Assembly (NCBI GenBank): GCA_043775925.1
Contig: JAYVRW010000206.1
Span: forward strand, 1-18,940
Direction: 5' to 3'
Length of the DNA: 18,940 nt
Source: JAFDVL01 sp043775925
GTDB taxonomy: Bacteria; Acidobacteriota; Blastocatellia; RBC074
Shown in pieces: positions 1-6,521 of this stretch. The notes under the pieces are model-generated. The model was not told the DNA's origin. It was given only the letters and a program-made list of their open reading frames with translations, and did not search any database. The translations under genes and the position numbers were made by a program. How positions within the stretch are numbered: the stretch's first letter is position 1; each line of letters opens with the position of its first letter.

Positions 1-1
1 C

Positions 2-352
2 GCGCCGCGCCTGACTTCAAATGCCGGATTGACGTTATCGAATTGGCGCGGCTTCAGTGGCTCCTTGCGCTACCGCCACATTGATAATTATCGGTTGGAT
101 GGCGAAGATGTCACGATCAGAGCCGCCGGATTTGATGTCGTAGATTTCAGCCTGAATCGCAAAATCCGACGCGGTATAGAATTCAATCTGGCGATAGATA
201 ATCTGACGAATAAACGCTACTACGAAACGCAAAATTATTTTGAATCGCGCGTCAGGCAAGGCGAAGAACTGGATTCACGTATTCACGCAACGCCGGGGTA
301 TCCGATTACGGTGACGGTTGGGATGACGTTTCGATTATTTACGAAAGATTAA
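2..352 (+). CDS. TonB-dependent receptor, C-terminal fragment
   Basis: This is the 3' end of an outer-membrane beta-barrel receptor gene; the rest lies left of the window. The frame is open from base 2 and encodes about 116 residues. Visible family features are alternating polar and hydrophobic beta strands, the segment FNLAIDNLTNKRYYE typical of a late barrel strand and loop, the PGYP turn before the last strand, and a final strand (ITVTVGMTFRLF) with an aromatic residue close to the C-terminus, as expected for Bam recognition. TonB-dependent receptors import siderophores, cobalamin or glycans using the proton motive force; the substrate cannot be inferred from this piece. An in-frame TTG at 29 is not a real start because homologous sequence continues upstream of it. 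The family assignment is confident, the substrate unknown. Confidence 0.85.
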   Translation, partial: APRLTSNAGLTLSNWRGFSGSLRYRHIDNYRLDGEDVTIRAAGFDVVDFSLNRKIRRGIEFNLAIDNLTNKRYYETQNYFESRVRQGEELDSRIHATPGYPITVTVGMTFRLFTKD

Positions 353-363
353 TTTCCAAGGGG

Positions 364-537
364 TTTAGATTCTGTAGACATTTCATCACTTGCCACTAAC
401 GTCTGAATTTTGAAAATAAAATTCCGCGAGCAGGCTGTTCGTCGCCAAAGACGACAAAAGATTTATTTACGGAATTTAATTTTCAAAGAACATGCGCTAG
501 TGGCAACTCATCAACATAAAATGTCAACAGAATTTAG
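364..537. repeat. Large imperfect palindrome, MITE-like
   Basis: The left arm (about 364-426) and right arm (about 468-537) are inverted copies of each other with a few mismatches and small indels. Matching blocks run from the outside in: ATTCTGTAGACATTT against the complement of AAATGTCAACAGAAT, TTGCCACTA against TAGTGGCAA, and TTTGAAAATAAAATTCCG against CGGAATTTAATTTTCAAA. The centre holds a small nested hairpin (TCGTC...GACGA near 440-455). No ORF lies inside. Length, arm structure and lack of coding capacity fit a non-autonomous MITE or a long palindromic repeat. It could also terminate transcription after the receptor gene. Confidence 0.7.
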
Positions 538-771
538 CGAACTCTTATGAAGCCACTCTTAGTGCGCCTGTAGCCATTGCCGAAGAAAGAAAAAATGATA
601 AAGTGTGAACGTGTTATGCAACAGTCGTAACATCCTGAGCCTGTCGTCTAACAATTAAAGATTGATTGATTTGAGAAGCGTTAGCTTGTCACAGGTCAGA
701 TTAGCTCGGCTCAAAGTCGTGATGTTTTATGGCTTTTCGGTCGTAGAATTAAATATTAGACAACATTTCTA
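538..771. other. Non-coding stretch before the first cassette-like gene
   Basis: I see no supported gene here. The stretch holds a short candidate attC-like pair of core boxes (GTCTAAC at 646-652 and GTTAGCT at 680-686). Just before the next gene, ATTAGA (755-760) and TCTAAT (768-773) form a small inverted repeat reaching into the ATG. No Shine-Dalgarno sequence precedes that ATG. Confidence 0.5.
646..686 (+). other. Candidate short attC-like site
   Basis: GTCTAAC and GTTAGCT are spaced as the two outer core boxes (R'' and R') of an integron attC site, in the same orientation as the two better sites downstream. Only 41 bp separate the outer ends and the interior pairs poorly, so it may be degenerate or fortuitous. 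If real, it marks the left boundary of the cassette holding the gene at 772-1425. Confidence 0.3.
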
Positions 772-1425
772 ATGAATAAGTTTTTACCCCTAACAATTTT
801 ATTAGTATCATTACTATGTCTGTTTATTCAATTAGCAATGTTAGCGGCCTTACTATCTTGTTTTGGGTTTTTATTTTTCGGCGTCTACCTTGCTATAAAG
901 AAGCCAGAAAAACGTATGCTTGGCCTCATGATGGCTGGGGTCTCATTAATTCCAATCGTAGTAGGTACTTGGTGGCAAATATCCACTTACCTACCTCCAA
1001 TTGATGAGAAGATTGCAGGGGATTTTAAGTATGTCGGAATGGACAAAGATCGTTATGGAATTTGGATGAGAGAGGCAAATGACGTCTACGAGATAGAGAC
1101 ATCAAAATCATCAACCAGAGGCAGCACTGGCGTTCGATGCATCGGGCGATCTAAGGTCAGATTCATCCTCGATAGGTCACACAAGTTAAGAAATTATTCA
1201 ATTTTTATGGAGTGCTGTTCATATAATGGAAAAAATTGCCATTACGAGATTGCTTATGAAAATTCAAGAAAATGGCTTGAAGATATTATCTATACAATAA
1301 GATTTGATAAAGATTCAAACCCGATACTGGCGTCCCATATATACAAAATTCAACAAAGACGCGAGAAATCGGTTACTGAAGCAATAAATAATGATATTAA
1401 AATGTACAAGGGTGAAGATCGATGA
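772..1425 (+). CDS. Hypothetical membrane protein in a putative integron cassette
   Basis: I do not recognise this 217-residue protein. The N-terminal 70 residues are strongly hydrophobic, with probably two or three membrane segments (about residues 5-42 and 49-72), followed by a soluble, charged, cysteine-containing domain (CC within FMECCSYNGKNCHYE) predicted to lie on one side of the membrane. Its bases are clearly AT-richer than the receptor gene upstream and the genes after 2961. No Shine-Dalgarno sequence is visible before the ATG; a small inverted repeat covers the start. The stop codon lies 4 nt before an attC-like site (1430-1517), the usual arrangement of a gene in an integron cassette. 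Expression probably depends on read-through from upstream. No function can be inferred. Confidence 0.65.
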   Translation: MNKFLPLTILLVSLLCLFIQLAMLAALLSCFGFLFFGVYLAIKKPEKRMLGLMMAGVSLIPIVVGTWWQISTYLPPIDEKIAGDFKYVGMDKDRYGIWMREANDVYEIETSKSSTRGSTGVRCIGRSKVRFILDRSHKLRNYSIFMECCSYNGKNCHYEIAYENSRKWLEDIIYTIRFDKDSNPILASHIYKIQQRREKSVTEAINNDIKMYKGEDR

Positions 1426-1429
1426 AAAT

Positions 1430-1517
1430 GTCTAACATCTATTGCACCAGAGCGTGGCCGACAGGCGGTGCGTCATTCAGGTTCACACGGTCACGCCCGG
1501 TGAACGTGTCGTTAGCC
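1430..1517 (+). other. attC-like recombination site
   Basis: The outer core boxes are GTCTAAC (1430-1436) and GTTAGCC (1511-1517), matching the R'' (RYYYAAC) and R' (GTTRRRY) consensus of integron attC sites. Inside them, CACC-AGA-GCGTG on the left pairs with CACGC-CC-GGTG on the right, with an unpaired spacer between outer and inner stems. The length of 88 bp is within the attC range. It starts 4 nt after the stop of the gene at 772-1425, in the expected orientation. No integron integrase is in the window. Confidence 0.75.
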
Positions 1518-1543
1518 AGATCATATAAGCCAAACAAAAAGTG

Positions 1544-2332
1544 ATGCAAGAAATATTAAATCAAATAGATGCTTTTTTAGACGAAAAGAGCAAGTTACAT
1601 AAAGAAACAGTGTTGGATTCTCAACAATTTCAGCAAGAAGAAAAGTACTTGGTAACATTTACTGCTGATTTTTTAAAAACCATAAAAATCACCTCTTACT
1701 ATTCAACACGTGCTAAAAATATATATGACGAGTTTTTAGTTATTAGAGCTTCCGATGATTTAATTCAGTCTGTAATAGGTATTCAGACACTTGTCCTATC
1801 TGGTGTCCATAATATGGCAAAAAGAGAGCTTCGATATTTAATCGAATTGTACGTTAAATATCTGGTTATAGATCAAGAATTAATGGGGAAAACTATCAAT
1901 GAAAAAACAAATTATTTATCCTCAAATATTCCCAACTCATCCATTGAGGTCATTGATCGAGCGTACACTTATTTTGATTCCTCGATAGATATTGCCTTTA
2001 AAAATGAAATTAAGGACTTCTTTTATAAAACTTGTGCGTATGTGCATCCTTCACAACGACAAATTGAAGAACAGTTGAAGAGGTATAAAAAAGAGGAATA
2101 TATTGGCTTTGAATCAGCAAAAGAACTCAGTGATATTTCCAGATTAATTTGTAGAGCCTACGACATAATCTTGGTTTTACTACTAATTGGATTTGGCAAA
2201 TCAATGGCGGGAGATTTGTTTATTGATGGTTTCGATAAAATTCCAGATTGGAAATTTCACAAAGGCAAGTACACTTCCATGCTCTCGAAATTATATGATT
2301 ATAAACAAGAGCGTCGGCAAAAAACTGGCTAA
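1544..2332 (+). CDS. All-helical HEPN/DUF5677-like cassette protein
   Basis: This 262-residue protein looks fully alpha-helical. A central stretch (NMAKRELRYLIELYVKYLVI, about residues 90-110) and a later YVHPSQRQIEEQL segment (about 165-180) recall HEPN-like families such as DUF5677, in which an R-x-L-IE-YV-Y helix and a conserved (Y/K)VHPS motif occur. I do not see a clean R-x4-6-H RNase motif, so RNase activity is not claimed. ATG at 1544 is preferred to the GTG just before it at 1541; neither has a clear ribosome-binding site, which is common for cassette genes. The stop codon lies within the GGCTAAC box of the next attC-like site. Base composition is AT-rich relative to chromosomal neighbours. 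A role in stress or phage response is possible but inferred only from fold resemblance and cassette context. Confidence 0.6.
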   Translation: MQEILNQIDAFLDEKSKLHKETVLDSQQFQQEEKYLVTFTADFLKTIKITSYYSTRAKNIYDEFLVIRASDDLIQSVIGIQTLVLSGVHNMAKRELRYLIELYVKYLVIDQELMGKTINEKTNYLSSNIPNSSIEVIDRAYTYFDSSIDIAFKNEIKDFFYKTCAYVHPSQRQIEEQLKRYKKEEYIGFESAKELSDISRLICRAYDIILVLLLIGFGKSMAGDLFIDGFDKIPDWKFHKGKYTSMLSKLYDYKQERRQKTG

Positions 2333-2404
2333 CATTTATTCCACCGTAGCTGCGTAAATTATCATTCAGTGTAACAACGCGGCACGGTGAACGCTTTGTT
2401 AGGT
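2327..2404 (+). other. attC-like recombination site
   Basis: The outer boxes are GGCTAAC (2327-2333, overlapping the stop codon of the preceding gene) and GTTAGGT (2398-2404). The inner stem CCACCGTAGCTGCG on the left pairs with CGCGGCACGGTG on the right with a small bulge, separated from the outer stem by an unpaired spacer. Length is 78 bp. With the site at 1430-1517 it delimits one complete cassette of about 890 bp, from the G^TT point at about 1511 to that at about 2398. Confidence 0.78.
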
Positions 2405-2506
2405 GCTTGTCCCGTCATTTACAAATAAACGTCTCGGAAGCACAATCTTATAGCCGCCAACATGGCGTCTGGTTAAAATTTTTATTTCTTAAAGGGGATT
2501 CGGAGC

Positions 2507-2791
2507 ATGAAGTGTGTGGCATGTGGTAGCGTCGCGCTTGTTGAAGGTACTGTGATGGATACTTCGGGCGGAAACACGACTCTCTTTCAGCCGAAAGAGG
2601 TCTCCATCTGGAAAAGAATGTTCGGGGTCGGCACACGCAGTATCCGCGCTTACGGTTGCATTCACTGTCAGTATCTACAACTTGCTGTCAATTTTAGTGA
2701 TGATGACTTGCAGCGTTACCAGCAGTTTGAAGGTGAACAGCCGGGGGTGATCGAGCGAATAAACTCAGAGCCGAAAAAGTTGGAGGAGTAA
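2507..2791 (+). CDS. Small zinc-ribbon protein
   Basis: This is a 94-residue protein with two CXXC knuckles, CVAC near residues 3-6 and CIHC near residues 51-54, which should bind one zinc ion as a zinc ribbon. Small proteins of this type, starting MKCxxCG and carrying a second CxxC about 45 residues later, are frequent and mostly uncharacterised (DUF6487-like in outline). No nuclease or polymerase partner domain is present, and the C-terminal 35 residues are acidic and probably helical. An AAGGGG stretch lies upstream of the ATG at 2507, at rather long spacing. The gene follows an attC-like site by about 100 nt, so it may be the cargo of the next cassette, whose right-hand site appears incomplete near 2923. 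Function unknown. Confidence 0.65.
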   Translation: MKCVACGSVALVEGTVMDTSGGNTTLFQPKEVSIWKRMFGVGTRSIRAYGCIHCQYLQLAVNFSDDDLQRYQQFEGEQPGVIERINSEPKKLEE

Positions 2792-2922
2792 AAGGAAGGC
2801 GTAATGTTCCGAAGCAGCGTCACGCTTAGAATTTGTCTCAAAATGCTAACCAATAAGACTTTTACTTTTTCTGCTCAACCAGGCATTGCTCGGAAAGAAG
2901 AGGTAAGGTGATTGTCGGTTTT

Positions 2923-2960
2923 GGCCTAACATCTGGCAACAAATCATTTCGTCACGCATT
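2923..2960 (+). other. Possible truncated attC left half
   Basis: GGCCTAACATCTGG at 2923-2936 resembles the left end of the site at 1430 (GTCTAACATCTATT), including the ATCT after the core box. No matching GTTRRRY right box was found in the following several hundred bases, so it would be half a site at the end of the cassette cluster. It may also be coincidence. Confidence 0.3.
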
Positions 2961-3848
2961 ATGAGCTACGCAGAGTTTCAAGAACATTTCGAGAAGGCTG
3001 CCGGCGAGGAGAAGGCGCGTTATGACGCTGTACCTGTTTCCATTCTGCTGGCTGAAATTCGCGCTCGACGCTTCGGTGAGTATTATCAGATATGGCATTC
3101 AGTTGCCGAGCGAGCTACTGCTGCCGAGGCTGCCAACGATTTGCTCCACGTTCTGGAATCAGATGCCGATTATCTGAACCGCTATCATTGTGCGTCGGCA
3201 CTGATTTCTGTGGCTGGTCTTGGCGCTGCCGGATGGACAGCTGAAAAACTGAGTGTGGCGGCCAGGTTTCCAATTCATCAGAATCTAAGGGAAATTCGTG
3301 AACTGCTGGCACTGCAACCAATGCGCACCAGAGCCACGCCCGCAGTTGTCAAACCCGCCGCTTCCGCTGTCCACTCTCCACGTCAGCGTTCCGTGTTTAT
3401 CACAATTTTGGCGTGGGTTGTTATCGTGATGAGCGTGCTGGCTCTGCTGATCAGCTTTGTATCGGCGCTCATGGCAGTGGCTCACAGCTATGGCACATCA
3501 ACTGGAGGCGCACTTGACTGGCTCCTCATTGTAGGAGGGCCACCCGCTTTTCTGCTGGTCGGTATTGGGCTGCTTCGTCGCAAGCGGTGGGCTTACCTGT
3601 TCATGCTGGTAGCGCTTTTTGCCGTGCTGGTTATGAATATTTATGGAATTATCAAGGGACCTTCCCCTCAATCAAGCTACGTGTCCGCTGCTGGTGTCCC
3701 GACAACTGTGCTTGCCTCTGAGGCACAATATTCACTCCCCATCATCGCGGTTTGTATCTGCCTGCTGGTGCTGCTTCTCTCGCTGAAGATTCGTTCCGAG
3801 TTTTGGATTTCTCAAGGGGTGAACCTGCCTTCAGAGCCTCCTCTGTGA
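2961..3848 (+). CDS. Hypothetical four-TM membrane protein
   Basis: This 295-residue protein has two parts. The first 120 residues are soluble and helical (many A, E and R, with AERATAAEAANDLLHVLES), perhaps a HEAT/TPR-like helical repeat but not recognisable as a named family. A linker rich in A, P and R follows (about 125-142). Then come about four membrane helices: 144-172, 185-203, 209-228 and 259-277. A short loop between helices two and three reads RRKRW, which suggests a cytoplasmic side. No Shine-Dalgarno sequence is visible before the ATG at 2961, and the gene begins immediately after the possible attC half-site. Codon use looks like the chromosome rather than the AT-rich cassette genes. 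I cannot assign a function. Confidence 0.65.
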   Translation: MSYAEFQEHFEKAAGEEKARYDAVPVSILLAEIRARRFGEYYQIWHSVAERATAAEAANDLLHVLESDADYLNRYHCASALISVAGLGAAGWTAEKLSVAARFPIHQNLREIRELLALQPMRTRATPAVVKPAASAVHSPRQRSVFITILAWVVIVMSVLALLISFVSALMAVAHSYGTSTGGALDWLLIVGGPPAFLLVGIGLLRRKRWAYLFMLVALFAVLVMNIYGIIKGPSPQSSYVSAAGVPTTVLASEAQYSLPIIAVCICLLVLLLSLKIRSEFWISQGVNLPSEPPL

Positions 3849-3904
3849 ATCAGCGCGATTGTGTGTTTCTGCATTTAGCAAATTATTGACCTGCTATCTC
3901 TCCC

Positions 3905-5656
3905 TCATTTAATATTGATTTTTACAGTATTTGAAACCTTGCCATCAACCGTCACGCTCACGTCAACTTCACCGCTTCCGGCTAAAGATTTCGGTAACAA
4001 TAAATTGATTTGATCCAAGCCGATAAATGCGCCTTGCGCTCCGGCGTAGTCTACGGGATACGCGGTAGCTCCGATGCGGACGGAGGCGGCTGCGCGGCTG
4101 AGATTATTGCGCCATCCAGTACCATACAAAATCAAAAAGACTTGCTCATTTGCGTTAGTTAAATCAATGGGTTCCGCGACGAAGCGGCTGAGCGTGGCAT
4201 CCCAACGAACAATCGCTTCATCTTTTTGTACTCCGTTGCTCACGCGGACGGCATTCGCAGCAGCTAATCCTTTGCCGTCGGAACTGGCAGAAAATAGTCC
4301 GGGTGCGAGGTCGGAAATACTGACCGTTCCAGTTGTTGAGAGAACTCCGTTTTGTGTCAACGTCACGATGGCGTTTCCGCGTGCGCATTCCTTGGGAATT
4401 AAATAATTGATCTGGGTTGGAGAAACATAAAAGATCGGCGCGAGGCGCTCAGTACCTGCACTGTCACGAATCGAAATGCTGGTTCCGCCAAGTTGTGTCG
4501 GTAATGGCAAGCCTTGCGCGGCTATGGTAGCCGGTGCGAGATTCACGCCGAAGCCTGACACGATTGCTTCAGGAGCCATCGCCGCGTCAACGTAGCTGGC
4601 AGCGGAAACGGTCGTCAGCACAGAACTTTTGTTGCTGAGTTCCCAGACATCGTTCAAGTAGCCGCTATCGCCGAGTCCGCCAAAAATGATGAAACGATTT
4701 TCACCTTCGATGTAAGCAGTTAAGGCTCCATTACGTTTGCTGGGCGGATTGGTTGGAGTAAGTTTTGTCCACTGTCTGGTTTGAAAATTAAAAGACTGCG
4801 TTTCGTTCAGATTTCCCTGACTGGAACTGCCACCGAAGACGACAAATTGTCCGGTATTGTCTACAAAGCTCGAAGCGAATAATCGTCCAATCGGTCGAGG
4901 CGCAATTGTGAAATCTTCCCACGTCTGCGAAGCCAGATCGAAGGCCCATAAATCATCCAGAAAGCCGCTACGTTGACCGCCATAAATCACCATTTTGCGC
5001 CGCGTCCGATCAAAAGCTCCCGTCAATAAACAGCGTACATCAGGCTTGGTTCCTGAAGGCGTCCAATCCTGCCATGAATTCGTTGTGAGGCTGAAACTTT
5101 GCGTATCCTGAAAGCGACGCGACTCTTCGGTGAAGCCGGCAAATTGTACCAGACTGCGCGAAGTGGGATCGTACACAGCGCTGTGACCGTAGCGGGCTTT
5201 CGGACGTGAAGACACAGACGGAGAAATATCGCGCCATTCCAGCGTGTTCAGGTTCAGCGTCCAGGTGTCACTCAAAAAACCTCCACCTTGCCCCGCATAA
5301 ATCAACATTTGATGCCCTACGGGATCGTAGACCGCATCAAAGCCGTGCCGTACTGGCGGTGTCGAACCAGTGGTTGTCAACTTCGCCCAGCTTCGAGTGG
5401 CGAGTGAAAAAGCCCACGTATCATTCAAGTTGCCGCTATTGCCTGATCCTGCAAAGATAATCAATCGTTTTCCAACGGGATCGTAAATCGCCGCGCCTGT
5501 ATTTCGTGCTTCTGGTGCGGTGCCTGAACTCGGAGTCAATTCGCGCCACTGCCAATCGGATGTTTGCGCCATCAGGCAAGCCGAGAGCAAGGCCAGCGCG
5601 CAAACGGATAAAAAAGTGCGGCAAATTAAGGTGATAGATCGTCTTGGCATATTCAT
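3905..5656 (-). CDS. Secreted kelch-repeat protein with TIGR03437 C-terminal domain
   Basis: This exported protein of about 583 residues carries an N-terminal hydrophobic signal (LSVCALALLSACLMAQ) that includes a good lipobox, LSAC, so it may be a lipoprotein; type I cleavage is an alternative. Residues about 45-340 hold six kelch-type blades, each with a variant of YDPxxxRxxxFxG followed by NDTWxFxxxTxxW, giving a probable six-bladed beta-propeller. The last 230 residues match the Acidobacteria-typical C-terminal domain TIGR03437 (AASY near its start, then GFGxxLAPAT, FYVSPTQINYLIP, ILYGTGWR and GLDQINLLLP). ATG at 5656 is chosen over a TTG at 5662 because AAGGA lies 6 nt upstream. It is probably a surface or extracellular binding protein; its ligand is unknown. 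It converges with the gene ending at 3848. Confidence 0.85.
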   Translation of the reverse strand: MNMPRRSITLICRTFLSVCALALLSACLMAQTSDWQWRELTPSSGTAPEARNTGAAIYDPVGKRLIIFAGSGNSGNLNDTWAFSLATRSWAKLTTTGSTPPVRHGFDAVYDPVGHQMLIYAGQGGGFLSDTWTLNLNTLEWRDISPSVSSRPKARYGHSAVYDPTSRSLVQFAGFTEESRRFQDTQSFSLTTNSWQDWTPSGTKPDVRCLLTGAFDRTRRKMVIYGGQRSGFLDDLWAFDLASQTWEDFTIAPRPIGRLFASSFVDNTGQFVVFGGSSSQGNLNETQSFNFQTRQWTKLTPTNPPSKRNGALTAYIEGENRFIIFGGLGDSGYLNDVWELSNKSSVLTTVSAASYVDAAMAPEAIVSGFGVNLAPATIAAQGLPLPTQLGGTSISIRDSAGTERLAPIFYVSPTQINYLIPKECARGNAIVTLTQNGVLSTTGTVSISDLAPGLFSASSDGKGLAAANAVRVSNGVQKDEAIVRWDATLSRFVAEPIDLTNANEQVFLILYGTGWRNNLSRAAASVRIGATAYPVDYAGAQGAFIGLDQINLLLPKSLAGSGEVDVSVTVDGKVSNTVKINIK

Positions 5657-5846
5657 CGGCAATCCTTCAAATTAGAAATCGTAGTTGTTCAGAAAGTAAA
5701 TCGCAGGGCGATTAGATTTTATTCCCATGGGAGAAAAATGTGTTGCGTAGCAGGTTGATAAAAAGTAAATAAGTTAGCGATTTAGTGTAAAATGAAGCCA
5801 GCGCAGTGAAAAGATTATTTTACCCGCCCCACCCGAATTATAATAA

Positions 5847-6428
5847 GTGAACAAAATATCTGAATTTCTGACTGGATTAAACGGGGATTTACATGATTGG
5901 TGTCAGGGGCGAAGCGCGCTGATACGCCTGCCATTATTGATCTATCTCGCTTACGCCGGATACGGTCATATCAAAGAGCATGAGTACTCAAGCTTGTTTG
6001 GGGCGCTGATTTTCGGATTGCATGAATTGGGACACGTAATTTTTCGACCCTTTGGGGATTTACTTTCTTGTGCTGGGGGAAGTTTTTGGCAATTGGCTTT
6101 CCCGTTCATTGGAGCCGTGATGTTGCTGTATCAGCGCGATTATTTTGGGGTTGCGGTCGCAGGTTGCTGGGAGTCGTTCAGCCTCTATAATCTGGCAACG
6201 TATATCGGAGATGCGCGGGAAAGAGTGCTGCCATTGCTGAGCATCGGCGGCGGCGATACTTATCACGACTGGGAATATTTACTGGTTCATTTTGACTTGC
6301 TGGAATACGATACAAAAATTGCGACAATGACCAGATACGTTGGGTTTTTCGTTTTACTGGCCTCGATGTGGTTGGGGATTCGGGTTTGTTATCTGATGGC
6401 AAAATCGAGAGAAGTTAGACAGGATTGA
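5847..6428 (+). CDS. Membrane protein with HELGH motif, putative metalloprotease-like
   Basis: This 193-residue protein has four or five hydrophobic segments (about 25-40, 48-66, 80-96, 99-116 and 160-185). The second contains H59-E-L-G-H63, an HExxH zinc-binding signature placed in a membrane helix as in site-2 proteases (M50). A later polar stretch, GGGDTYHDWEYLL (about 134-147), contains D and H residues that could supply a third ligand. It lacks a PDZ domain and a recognisable NPDG-type motif, so protease activity is tentative. The start is GTG at 5847: an in-frame TAA lies immediately upstream and the next Met is far inside. No Shine-Dalgarno sequence is visible. The last codons and the stop lie in the first arm of a repeat (6415-6514), so the C-terminal residues VRQD are encoded by repeat DNA. 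Confidence 0.6.
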   Translation: MNKISEFLTGLNGDLHDWCQGRSALIRLPLLIYLAYAGYGHIKEHEYSSLFGALIFGLHELGHVIFRPFGDLLSCAGGSFWQLAFPFIGAVMLLYQRDYFGVAVAGCWESFSLYNLATYIGDARERVLPLLSIGGGDTYHDWEYLLVHFDLLEYDTKIATMTRYVGFFVLLASMWLGIRVCYLMAKSREVRQD

Positions 6429-6514
6429 CAAGATTTACAGGATGATTTTTGGGATAGGTAGAAATTATTTCAGCCTATTTTGTAAATCCTGTTCATCCTG
6501 TAAATCCTGTCTAA
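6415..6514. repeat. Inverted repeat pair of the GACAGGATTTACA family (copy A)
   Basis: Arm 1 (6415-6446) begins TTAGACAGGATTGACAAG and arm 2 (6478-6514) is its imperfect reverse complement, ending CCTGTAAATCCTGTCTAA. Each arm contains short near-tandem units of the type ACAGGATTTACAGGATGA. The pair sits between two convergent genes and could act as a bidirectional terminator. A related pair occurs at 17983-18075. Confidence 0.8.
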
Positions 6515-6521
6515 AATTCCT

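Noticed and set aside
360..540. The large palindrome as an attC site
   Set aside because: It has CTAAC on the left but no GTTRRRY partner on the right, the stems are nearly fully paired without the usual spacer, and it is longer than normal attC sites.
5839..5844. TATAAT sequence as a -10 box for the HELGH membrane protein gene
   Set aside because: It ends 2 bp before the GTG start, so transcription from it would begin inside the gene; no -35 element is spaced correctly.
6415..6514. CRISPR-like array from the repeated ACAGGATTTACA units
   Set aside because: Units are near-contiguous and arranged as inverted arms, without regular spacers or cas genes.
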